Assembly: GCA_963921825.1 (NCBI GenBank)
Contig: OY997594.1
Location: forward strand, 18,171,001-18,235,000
DNA from: Erodium maritimum
Lineage: Eukaryota; Streptophyta; Magnoliopsida; Geraniales; Geraniaceae
Direction of reading: 5' to 3'
DNA length: 64,000 bases
The notes under the pieces were generated by a model, which saw only the letters and a program-made list of their open reading frames with translations, was not told the origin of the DNA and searched no databases. This document shows positions 32,649-43,536 of the stretch, in pieces. The position numbers and the translations under genes were made by a program. Positions within the stretch are counted from its first letter, which is position 1. Every line of letters starts with the position of its first letter.

Positions 32649-35600
32649 TGTAAGAACCGCCCCGGTCGATCCCGGTCGAACCGGTGATTTCTAGACAAGT
32701 TTGACTTTCGGCCGGAAGAGTCAACCAATGACTCAAGAAGTCATTCGAGACCTTTTCGAGGCCCAAAAAGCTTAGCCGTCATCACGGTTAGCTTAGTTGG
32801 GCCATTTCCTTCAGTTTGACTGTAATATTGGTTAAGTCAACTTTTGGTCAAACTTGGACTTTTTATCGGTTATTTTCCGATCTAATCTTGGAAGGCTGGA
32901 AATTTATTTAAGGGAAAGTGACCCCACATGACACTTGGAATTTTTGGCTTGGAGGATGAAAAAGGGGCTTCCATTGAGCCTTATACCCTTCCAACTTACC
33001 TTTCAAGGGATAAGACCTTAAAGGCCTTTAAGTAAATTGACACAATAGGTCATTTAAAGAAAAGGGAACACACAATTCAGCTCATTATTTGTTGTGGCAC
33101 CGAAATTCACCAAGGGAGAGAAGAAGGGAGAGTTCCATTTCTTGAGGAAAAAGAAAGAGAGGAAAGCTAGCATTTTGGGACTTGTTCTTGACCATTTCTT
33201 CTCCATTTTCCTTCCATCTTCATCATCTCATCTTCCTAGAGGTATGGATGTCCTTAACACTCCATTTCATCCACTTTCAAGTTTTGGGTTTTGTGGGTAT
33301 TTGGCTTGAAGTTGAAGAACTAGCTATTTTGATTGTTAATGGAGAAGAATTAGTGAAGTTAGGTTGTTTGGATTGTGTTTTGGTTGAAGTTTTGATGAAC
33401 CCATTGAGGGTGTTGATGATTCGAGGCTTTTGATAATTATTTTGGAGTTGTTTAGAGCTGGAAATGGAGTTTTGGGAGTGATTTTCGTGGAATCCGAGTT
33501 GGGGAAGAAAGGGGAAGGCTTTGGTCAGGTCTGGCACAGAACGTGACCCGGACTGGGCCATGTGCCGGCACGGCAGGCCGCACGGAACGGGTCTGGTACC
33601 GGCACGGTACGCGGCGCGGAACGGGTGAGAGTCTGGCACGGTACCTCACACGGTCCGTGTCAGACTCCGGGCCGGTGCATCGCGTGGTTCGTGCTGGTTA
33701 CCGGGCCGGTCTGTGATACGGTCCGTGCCAGGTTTCGGCACGGCCAGTGACACAGTCCGGACCGCATTCCGGATCAGATTTCCAGAACCAAAACCCTTTC
33801 TTTTGAGTCCATTTCGATTCCTAGATCATTCCTTTGACTTTGTTTCTATTCTTGAGGATTGTTCTGTATTTTTGGTTGAGGAGCACTCCGTTGAGTTACT
33901 AATTTTGGTATTGTTGTGGTCCAAGACCGTGAGACCGAGCTCGAAAGGAGGAAAGGCCTTGGAACCGAGCTAGAGGGACGAAGACCACTCCGAAACCCTT
34001 GTGAAGAACGGAGGAGAGGCTAATCGAACCTTACAGCAGAGTATTATTAGAGGAAGACCACAAGGTAGGGAAAGTCCTAACTCGTCGTTTAAATAACGTT
34101 TTAGTATGCCTATTAGGTTAATAAAATCGGAAAGGTCCTAGAATTGCATATAGGACGCGAATAACTAGAATAAATGTCTTTCAATTACTAATAACTGGAT
34201 GTGTCTAGTAAGCATGCCTAGGATGTGAATCACTAGTGTAGCTCGCTTTCAATACTTGGGAATTGATTTACTGGTAGAGAGGCCGTGATGAGCCCTCGGA
34301 TTAGTTGTGTTTGGTTCATATGCTTGGTTGCCTAGTTTGGTTAAGCTAAGAGTCTAATACAACTAGATGATTCGAATGTCAAACATGAATGTTTGAATGC
34401 TTACTTGATCGGATGCTTGGATGAATAATTGTATGAACGTTGAGTGTAATTGTTTGTGCTAAATGGGACATGATCGGGTGAATGATAGACCGATGGAGTG
34501 TGATTGGTAAGTAATTGGTAAGTGTAAGGCTACATTGATTCTTGTGGTGTGTTGTGATAAAATTGTGATTTGTTAAGCTTTGGTTGCATCATGATTGTTG
34601 AGTATGTTATTCTCTTGTGAGTCTTTGGGTTGGGATCTATATCGGTATGTACCCACGCTGCGGGTGGGGTAGTGCCTGTAAGGTACCCACACCAAAGGGA
34701 ATGCTGGTGTGGGGTAGTACCTAAACCGATGACTTGGTATCCGGTATGGTACCCACACCGAAGGAAGTACCGGTGTGGGGTAGTATCATAGTCGGTATCC
34801 GGTATGGTACCTACACCGAAGGAAGTGCCGGTGTGGGGTAGTATCATAGCCGATGGATTGGACCCTGCGGGGCATTGATTATTGGACCCAGCGGCGCATT
34901 GGTTATTGGACCCTGCGGGGCAATTGGATGGTTTACCCTGCGGGGGATGGTTATTGGTTGATTCACCCAAGTGTATGCGTCCTGCGGGAGCAATACCTTG
35001 GTTCCCTATGACATATGGTCCTTTAGAGACGTTTCCGAGAATCCCGACGATAAGCGCCCTCAGGGGTTGTTACCGGTATTCTCGACGTTATACGTCTTGT
35101 GACGTCATGCGTCTCCTCTGGACCGAGGGAAAATCCGACATGACACAACGAGTATTGTGGATCGGAGGGTGGTGACTTCATGTCCCACGGCATTAATTGG
35201 ACGCCCTGTTTTCTCATGATCTTTAAAGAAATGCATTAATTCCCTTATTTTACTATGATTATTGTTGACTCTTTGAAAGTGTTAAACACTCGGTTTGCCT
35301 CCGTATTTCATCATCTGTTTGGTTTCTCATCTTATTAAGATTTGAATAAACTTGTGAACTCCTATTTATTAAACTGAAAGGTCGCCTTGGTTATGCATTT
35401 TTCCTACTAAGCGTAAGCTCACCTCTATCTGTTTATGACTGTTTTACAGGTTTACGTGATGAGTAGTAGACTCGAGGCTCGGGAGCTTCTATGGTCCGGG
35501 TGCTTGTCTCTAGAGGCGTTGGTCATATTTTTGGTCATGAACCTTTGTTAAGGGATTTATTATGAGTTTTATGAACCTTGTGTTAAAGGTTTTATTATAA

Positions 35601-35735
35601 GTTTGTACTTCAGATGTTTTGAATTGAACTTAACTTGGAGAGTTTTATTGGTTTTATATTACTTTTATCGTTATACTTGGCTTCATTCTTAAGTCACGTC
35701 TCGAGTCCGATCAAAACCGGATTTGGGGCGTGACA
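32649..35735 (+). mobile_element. LTR f: solo LTR
   Basis: It starts TGTAAGAACCGCCCCGG and ends TTTGGGGCGTGACA. The perfect duplication GAAGG lies at 32644-32648 and 35736-35740. It is 3087 bp and non-coding. In place of the CCGTGACGG cluster, 33540-33760 holds a related GC-rich block of GGCACGG/GGTACCGGCACGG words. It has two arrays, at about 34660-34855 and 34858-34950. Confidence 0.9.
34660..34855. repeat. Minisatellite inside LTR f
   Basis: Three or more copies of a unit of about 60 bp with TATGGTACCCACACCGAAGG, ACCGGTGTGGGG and TAGTATCATAG. Degenerate relatives (CCGATATCTATATCGAGG types) are in LTR g at 45020-45420. Confidence 0.75.
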
Positions 35736-36078
35736 GAAGGGGAAGACCCTCATCGACAAAATAATTGCCATAGCGGACATGGAATGAGCAAGGGCCAGGT
35801 GCAATGAATAAACTTAGAAAGGGGCCGACTATGTAAGAACCGCCCTCGGTTGAACCGTTGAAATTTAGGAAACGTTGACTTTCCGTCGGAAAAGTCAACC
35901 GATGACTCCGGGAGTCATTCGAGACCTTTCTAAGACCCAAAAAGCTTAGTTGTCGTTACGGTTAGCTTAGTTGGGTCGTTTCCTTTCAAATGACTACTTT
36001 TGCGAAAAAGTCAAATCCGGGTTAAACGGGGTCGAATTAGAGGTCTTATCGAATTAATTTAATTTAAGTTGACATATT

Positions 36079-36462
36079 TGTTGGGTTTGCCCTAGGCCCA
36101 ATCGGGTTTCAAGCCCAATTGAGTCTTGTACCCAATAATGAAAACTATATAAAGAGATAATTAGGGTTAAGAGAAAATAATTAGATTATTCTCTGCAGCC
36201 ACTTTTTCTATTCTCTCCCAAACAACCAAAAGAAGAATCGTTCTTCTCTATAGCCGTCTCAATCGTTGAAAGCATCAAAGATCGTTACTCGGTGTGGATA
36301 CACTAGAGGCTTCGTAGTTTCGGAGCTATATCGGTTTTGCTCTACATATCAAGTAAGTAAACCTTTTTATTGTTTTAACATTGGTTCAAATGCAAATAGA
36401 TCGTTTTGGATCGAATCCTTTTATTCCGCTGCGAACATATGATGTTTGTTTTCGATCCTTCA
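36079..36462 (+). repeat. Copia 5' LTR
   Basis: 384 bp, TGTTGGGTTTGCCC to GATCCTTCA. Contains a TATA-like ACTATATAAAGAG about 70 bp from its start. Confidence 0.95.
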
Positions 36463-36464
36463 AT

Positions 36465-36477
36465 TGGTATCAGAGCC
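36465..36477 (+). other. Copia primer-binding site
   Basis: TGGTATCAGAGCC, two bases after the 5' LTR. It is complementary to the 3' end of initiator tRNA-Met, the standard primer of plant copia elements. Confidence 0.92.
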
Positions 36478-37239
36478 TTGGATTTTTTGCTTTTAAATCA
36501 TATGTGAAATTGGTTTTATTGTTAATATAAAGCTGTATACATATACTCTATTTTGGATAAAACTGTGTATCTTATATATGGGTACCGATTCTACGGTCAC
36601 TTGAATCAGGAATATGATTCCAATGTCTTTGTTCTTTTGCAACATGTAAAAGTGTATGTGTATATATATACTTTTCCGTACATGATTGATTATGGCGCAT
36701 GAGTTAACTAGGTGATCATGTCTTGGTTATTATGATGTTTATTTTTAAACATTTAATATGGTTGGTTTTTGTTGCAAATCACAGTATATGATTCATGGCT
36801 AAAACTTGGTTTTAAAATAGATGAAACATGTTCTCTGTCGTACCGAGTATGATAACTTATACAGTGAGTCTTGCATGATAAACCATGTTCATATATAGAT
36901 GCTTATAATCATGTTCATGAGAATATACATGTTGGTATGATTTAAGTTGGTTGATCGGGTAATGATCAATTTTATTATTGACGATTATATACGATATAAT
37001 CATAATTGTTATTAAAATTGTTTTAATGACATAAAATTGATTATTTTAAAATTATTGAGTTTTAATTGATAAAATATGAGATATTTTGTCATCGGCTTTT
37101 TCATCCAAGTAGATAAATAATTATTATTCGTTTACAAGGAACGACCTGACTACTAGGGGACTTGTAGTTCGGAATAATTTTTTACTTTATTTTTATTTAC
37201 AAGGTACGACCTGACTACCAGGGGACTTGTAGTTCAAAG

Positions 37240-37275
<36 letters not shown>

Positions 37276-37732
37276 CTCTTATTTGCATACGATGCAGGTA
37301 CATAGAAAATTATTTAATGTTAGTACTTATAGTCTGGACTACCCAGAGGGTATAACTTTAATTAATTTTCAAGAGGAAGTAATTTTGTCTATTGCATGTG
37401 ATGCGTGAGTGAAGAAAAAAAAATTATTTGATGTTACACTTATAGTCTGGACTACCCAGAGGGTGCAATATTAACTGGTTTTATGTCACTAGGATGAATA
37501 AACTCAAATATACTAATAGGACCGACCTGACAACTAGGTGACTATGTAGTATATAGCCTGTTGTGGTTTTATGTGATAAAATCAAGAAAAACTTTAATTA
37601 TGTGTGAGAAACGACTTGACAACCAAGGGGCTCATTCATGTTTTAAAGTTTGTATTATCATTTTGATGACTCGTATGTCTTAATGATGTATGTTTGTGCT
37701 ATTGTTGTTTTCCTTTACAGTAACTTTCTGAA
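36478..37732 (+). other. Copia 5' leader with iterated motifs
   Basis: Long untranslated leader before gag. It has two near-identical blocks, ACGACCTGACTAC(T/C)AGGGGAC, at 37141 and 37206, and two degenerate versions at 37521 and 37611. Two copies of TATAGTCTGGACTACCCAGA lie at about 37328 and 37441. A (TA)n run is at 37243-37273. The blocks may fold or act in packaging (inference). Confidence 0.7.
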
Positions 37733-39088
37733 ATGGATACTATCTCACTGCGTGGCATACTTGATGCTAACAAATTGTCTGGTAACAATTTTGATGACTG
37801 GTACCGGAACTTGAGAATTGTTCTCATGCATGAAAAACTTATCGATGTGATCGATAACCCCATGATGGAAGCTCCCGTTGAGGGAGTGACTGATGTAGTT
37901 GCATTAGATGCATATTCGAAGTACCAGGAACGAAGTACTACTACTCAGTGCATCATTTTGGCTTCCATGAGTCCTGATCTTCAGAGGCAACATGAGACTA
38001 TGAATCCACCACAGATCATAGAGCATCTTAAGAAGATGTATGGGTCTCAGAGTAGGACTGCAAGATATCATATATCTAATTCCTTGTTCAAATCTGAACT
38101 GAAACCCAAGGAACCAGTTCGCACCCATGTTCTAAAGATGATTGATCTTGTAGAACGGCTTGAGAAGCAAGGCTGCACACTTGGTAAGGAGTTATCGCAG
38201 GATTTGATCTTGCAATCTCTTGATGACACTTTTTCACCGTTCATTGTTAATTATAACATGAACAAGATGGATTGTGATCTTCATGAATTGCTCAATTTGT
38301 TGATCGATTTTGAGAATCAAATCACATCTGAGAAGGTGAAAGTGTCGGGATCTGTGAACCTGATCGGTAGCTCTTCTAAGGGAAAGTGGAAAAATGCGAG
38401 GAAATCTAAGAAAAATCCACTTGGGCCAAAGAATTATGTTATGAACAAATTCAAGAAAATGAAGTTGAGCACTGGTCCGGAGGATGCTGAATGTTTCTTC
38501 TGCAAGAAGAAAGGACATTGGAGGAGGAATTGTCAAGAGTATTTGGCTACTCTGAAGGACAAGAAACAAGGTAAGGCATTAATGAAAAATGTTTTCATGA
38601 TCACTTTGACATCTATTGATGCTTCGAAATGGGTATTGGATACCGGAAGTGGTTTTAGCATCTGCAATATGTTGCAGGGGCTAAAAATCAATAGGGTGTT
38701 GAAGAAAGGAGAGGTCAACATACAAGTTGGATATAAAGCAAGTGTTGCTGCCCTAGCTGTAGGGACTATGACTCTTGTAATGCCTACTGGAAAGACTTTA
38801 TTGTTGGAGGATTGTTATTACATTCCTACGTTTCTTTCAAACATAATTTATGTTTCATATTTGGTTGACCATGGATTTCGTTTGGATATTCGTGGTAATC
38901 ATTGTTCTATATTTCATGGTGATGAATTATATGTCGATGTTTACAAACAATATGGTCTTTATGTCTTACCTGAATTAGTTACTTGTCCTGCTATGACTAT
39001 TTCTGGCCAAAAGAGGAAGAGAAATAATCAAGTAAATCAAAATTACCTTTGGCACTGTAGGCTTGGCATATCGGTGAGAAAAGAATAA
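37733..39088 (+). pseudogene. Copia gag-protease reading frame
   Basis: The frame opens at an ATG (MDTISLRGILDANKL) and runs 451 residues. The gag part (about 1-250) has the UBN2-type pattern WYRNLRIVL. The CX2CX4HX4C knuckle CFFCKKKGHWRRNC begins at residue 254 (38492-38533). The aspartic protease active site DTGSG is at residue 303. The pre-integrase motif begins with NYLWHCRLG. A one-base deletion near 39068 then shifts the frame, so integrase is read in the next frame. Gag would form particles and the protease would process the polyprotein. Confidence 0.92.
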
Positions 39089-39093
39089 ACAAG

Positions 39094-40830
39094 TTGCATA
39101 AGACGGGGAGTCTTGGGCTATATGATTATGAATCATACGATACTTGTGAATCTTGTCTCATTGGAAAATTGACAAAATCTCCTTTTAATGGAACTGGAGA
39201 AAGAGCCAGTGAACTTTTGGGACTCATACATAGTGATGTATGTGGACCAATGAAAGTTCAAGCAAAAGGTGGATATTCTTACTTTATCACCTTCACTAAC
39301 GATATGTCGAGATATGGTTGCGTATATCTCATGAGACATAAGTCGGAATCTTTTGAAATGTTCAAAAGGTTTAGAAGTGAAGTTGAGAAACAAACCGGTA
39401 AGAATATCAAGGCACTGAGATCTGACCGTGGGGGTGAGTATCTCACAGATGATTTTATTGATTATTTATCACAAGATGGAATCCTATCACAATGGACTCC
39501 TCATGGGACACCGCAACACAACGGTGTTTCTGAGAGGCGAAATCGTACCTTATTAGATATGGTACGATCGATGATGGGGTTCACAGATCTTCCTATCTTC
39601 CTATGGGGATATGCTTTAGAAGCTGCTGCATATTTGTTAAATAAGGTTCCCACTAAGGCAGTTGCTGAAACACCGTATGAGATATGGAAAGGACGGAGAG
39701 CCGGCCTTAAACATTTAAGGGTTTGGGGTTGTCCGACCTATGTTAAGCGACTGCAATCAGACAAGCTTGAGGCTAAGTCTACCAAATGCAGATTTGTTGG
39801 TTATCCCAAGGAGACTATGAGATACTATTTCTACCATCCTTCTGAACACAAAGTGTTTGTGGCTAGGAACGCGACCTTTTTAGAAATGGAGTTCCTTGAT
39901 GCTGGAAAAACTGGAGTAGAAATAGATCTTGATGAAATACAAGATACCAATGAGCCAGCACCGACTCAAGAGCATGAGATGCATATTGAGAAACCTTTTC
40001 TTGATGTCTTACAGTTGCCACCGAGGGTTCCAACCTCAAACGTTGAGGTAAATGATTTGGTTAATGAACCAGTTCAGGAACAAGGGCAACAAGAGAATCA
40101 AGAAGTACAAGAGCCTCCTAGAAGATCAATTAGAGAACGTCGTGCACCAAATAGGATGAATCTATTAGTGTGCAATAATGAGGATAATCATATTGATGAT
40201 GACCTTGTTATTGAAGACGATCCTAAGTGTTATCAAGAGGCGATGGCTAGTCCAGACCATGAGAAATGGCTTGCTGCCATGGAATCCGAAACGGAGTCAA
40301 TGAAGATCAACAAAGTGTGGACTTTAGTTGATGACTCTAATGACTTAAAACCTATTGGGTGTAAATGGGTTTTTAAGAGAAAGATTGGAGCGGATGGTAA
40401 GGTTGAAACCTTTAAAGCCCGTCTGGTTGCTAAGGGTTATAATCAAAAGGAAGGTATTGATTATGAAGAAACGTTCTCCCCTGTTGCAATGCTCAAATCT
40501 GTTCGGATTTTGCTAGCTATAGCTACATACTATGATTATGAGATTTGGCAAATGGATGTGAAAACAGCTTTCCTTAATGGTGAGCTCAAGGAGGATGTCT
40601 ATATGACTCAACCTGAAGGTTTCACATTGTCATCTGCTCCTAGTAAAGTATGTAAGCTACAACGATCCATTTATGGATTAAAGCAAGCTTCTCGTAGTTG
40701 GAACATTCGTTTTCACACGACAATCGAAAAGTTCAATTTTGTGCGTTGTGAAGAGGAGCCATGTGTGTACAAAAAGGTTAGTGGGAGCATAGTTATTTTC
40801 CTATTGTTGTATGTAGATGACATGTTGTAA
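39094..40830 (+). pseudogene. Copia integrase and N-terminal reverse transcriptase
   Basis: 578 codons in the shifted frame, continuing pol. The CESC zinc-binding pair is followed by the integrase core with LIHSDVCGP, RSDRGGEYL and NGVSERRN (the D, D and E positions). A linker rich in Glu/Pro/Asn follows, then reverse transcriptase with FKARLVAKGYNQKEG, WQMDVKTAFLNG and the catalytic YVDD at 40810-40821. A one-base deletion two codons after YVDD creates the stop at 40828-40830. Integrase would insert the cDNA, and RT would copy the RNA. Confidence 0.93.
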
Positions 40831-40850
40831 TAGGAAATGATGTTCCAGTC

Positions 40851-41759
40851 ATGCAAGAAACAAAGGTTTGGCTATCTGAAAACTTCTCCATGAAAGATAT
40901 GGGAGAAGCAACTTATATTCTTGGAATAAAGGTCTATAGAGATAGATCAAGGAAGTTGCTTGGAATCTCCCAATCTACGTACATTGATACTATCTTAAGG
41001 AAGTATCACATGGATAATTCCAAAAAGGGTTACTTACCTATTGGAACTGGAGTTTCTCTTTCTAGAGAGGATAGTCCTAAGACCCTAGAGGAAAGAGAAC
41101 GCATGAGTAGAATCCCATACGCTAACGCAGTGGGAGCTATCATGTATACCATGACATGTACAAGATCGGATGTTGCCTATGCGCTAGGAGTAGCAAGTAG
41201 GTACCAAGGAAATCCGGGTGAGGCACATTGGAAAGTTGTCAAAACTATTCTTAAGTACTTGAGAAGAACTAAAGACCAATTCCTCATATATGGAGATAAT
41301 GAGCTTAAATTGTTAAGCCATACCGATGCAAGTTTTGCATCAGATAAGGATGATAGCAAATCTACTTCTGGTTATGTCTTTACCTTGAATGGTGGAGCAG
41401 TGAGTTGGAAGAGTTCCAAACAAGCTACAGTAGCTGATTCAGTAACCGAAGTAGAATACATAGCGGCATGTGACGCTGCTAAGGAAGCTGTATGGATAAG
41501 GAAGTTCTTAACTGAGCTTGGTGTGGTTCCTTTAACAAAGGAAAGTGTTCCTTTATTTTGTGACAATACGGGAGCTATTGCACAAGCCAAAGAGCCGAGA
41601 GCACATCAGAAATCCAAACACGTTCTTCGGAAGTTTCATCTAATTAGAGAAATAGTTGAACGTGGAGACGTTCAAATTCTGAAGGTGGAAGGAAAAGAGA
41701 ACGTTGCAGATCCTTTCACTAAAGCACTTGGTTCAAAGGAGTTTGACAAGCATAAGTAG
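40851..41759 (+). pseudogene. Copia C-terminal reverse transcriptase and RNase H
   Basis: 302 codons in the next frame. They cover the RT thumb region (FSMKDMGEATYILGIKV), the usual copia motif DVAYALGVASRY, and the RNase H domain with SHTDASFASD, VEYIAACDAAKEA and FCDNTGAIA, ending with DPFTKAL. The order and length are normal for copia. It is separated from the preceding piece only by the one-base deletion near 40827, so pol would otherwise be continuous. RNase H would remove the RNA template. Confidence 0.93.
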
Positions 41760-42915
41760 AATATAGGATTGAGGTTCATGAATGGTTGGCTTTAGATTAA
41801 ATGCTAATCTTTACGCAACATTATTATTAGCACATTTTTGAACTATGGATTGTGATTAATGGAGTTTAATGCAATGTTTTATAGTTATCATATATGAATA
41901 TTTATTGATATTGTGATATGATAAGTCCTTGATTAAACTGTTATACTTGTCATTATAATGGAGATTATGATAATGAGAGTCAAGTATTATAGAGTTTTAT
42001 CTAAAAGTGTTCTTGGTCATATGATCATCCTACTAGGACCACGATGATCCGGATAGACCAATATATGTATAATTGTACTCATTGGATGAGTATTAATGGA
42101 TCTCATTCATTAAGTTATAATATAGATGATGCATATAGTGGATATGATCATTGAACTGACCAAACGTAAGATTTCCAAATGGTTGACTTTACCTATACTG
42201 TCAATGTGGAAATTCTCTTAAGGAACAAATGTATATTGTTTTTGTCCTTTGACCTGAGATCACCATAGTGGTTAATAGAAAATACTTGTTATACTTTGAT
42301 ACCGAACACCTAGTGTGTAAAAAATGCTAGTTGAAAGGTCATTGGGTATAATTGAGTACCTATATAATCAATGGCGAGTCAAGAGGGGATCCATCAACTC
42401 AAGGTAATGAGTTTGAACTCTATGTTGTTATGAATCTTATGGTTGGAAAAGATCCTTGGCCAAGGCAGAAGAATGATTTGAGAAAGGAGTTTCTTAAAGT
42501 CATTCAACAACCAGTAACGATCAACATGAAACATAGTGGTTATCCATTAGGGTTTGACAGTCAAACCATACCCTAGGATAATCCGGAGTTGGAAAGATGG
42601 AAGGAAAACAATTCATCGTCCTTAACCAGGTTCGTCTTTATTGGATATTGATATTCACGTTATCCGGTCGTCGAGGAGTGTTGTTAGACGCCAACCTCGA
42701 TTAGTAGTTAATGAGATTAATTACTACCGGTTTAGCGTTGAACCTATGTGGTCACACACTTACGAGTGATGTTTGATGTTTAAGATCATTTAAATTTATT
42801 ATGAGATAATTTATTGAAATGATTTAGATGGCATATTTGTTATACCTTCTGCTAACACAGAAGTGTAATAAATATTGGAGTTCTTGACCGATTGGATCTA
42901 GGTCAAGTGGGAGAT
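41760..42915 (+). other. Copia 3' untranslated region and polypurine tract
   Basis: About 1.15 kb after pol, without a recognisable env or accessory gene. The purine run AAGTGGGAGA at 42905-42914, immediately before the 3' LTR, is the likely plus-strand primer. Confidence 0.75.
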
Positions 42916-43299
42916 TGTTGGGTTTGCCCTAGGCCCAATCGGGTTTCAAGCCCAATTGAGTCTTGTACCCAATAATGAAAACTATATAAAGAGATAATTA
43001 GGGTTAAGAGAAAATAATTAGATTATTCTCTGCAGCCACTTTTTCTATTCTCTCTCAAACAACCAAAAGAAGAATCGTTCTTCTCCATAGCCGTCTCAAT
43101 CGTTGAAAGCATCAAAGATCGTTACTCGGTGTGGATACACTAGAGGCTTCGTAGTTTCAGAGCTATATCGGTTTTGCTCTACATATCAAGTAAGTAAACC
43201 TTTTTATTGTTTTAACATTGATTCAAATGCAAATAGATCGTTTTGGATCGAATCCTTTTATTCCGCTGCGAACATATGATGTTTGTTTTCGATCCTTCA
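42916..43299 (+). repeat. Copia 3' LTR
   Basis: 384 bp, identical to the 5' LTR except for four transitions, and followed by the ATATT duplication. Confidence 0.95.
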
Positions 43300-43510
43300 A
43301 TATTTTGGGTAGAGGTGGACCCCACATGGACACATGTCCATGTATCTTGGAGGAGAAGAAAAGAGGAGAAAAAGACCCTTTGATCCCCACTTGTGGACAA
43401 AAGAGAGAGAGGGGTTAAAGGACGAAAGGGACATTTAACTTTTAAGTTAAAGGCCACATGGGGGCAACATTTCAGCCACATTTCATCACCTTGGCTGAAC
43501 CTACCTTGCT

Positions 43511-43536
43511 AGAGAGAGAGAGAGAGAGAGAGAGAA
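43511..43536. repeat. (GA)n microsatellite
   Basis: About 13 AG units in LTR g. Confidence 0.9.

Larger units (their letters stand above)
36079..43299 (+). mobile_element. Nearly intact Ty1/copia retrotransposon, 7221 bp
   Basis: Two 384-bp LTRs (36079-36462 and 42916-43299) and the perfect duplication ATATT (36074-36078 and 43300-43304). Internally it has a primer site for initiator tRNA-Met, a 1.25-kb leader, and gag-protease, integrase, reverse transcriptase and RNase H in copia order. The LTRs differ at four positions by my reading, all transitions, so insertion was recent relative to the decayed LINEs. Two single-base frame breaks in pol make it non-autonomous. Lineage within copia not assigned. 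Confidence 0.95.

Noticed and set aside
36079-43299. Endogenous pararetrovirus or env-bearing retrovirus
   Set aside because: Domain order (integrase before RT), tRNA-Met PBS and LTRs are those of Ty1/copia; no env-like frame after RNase H.
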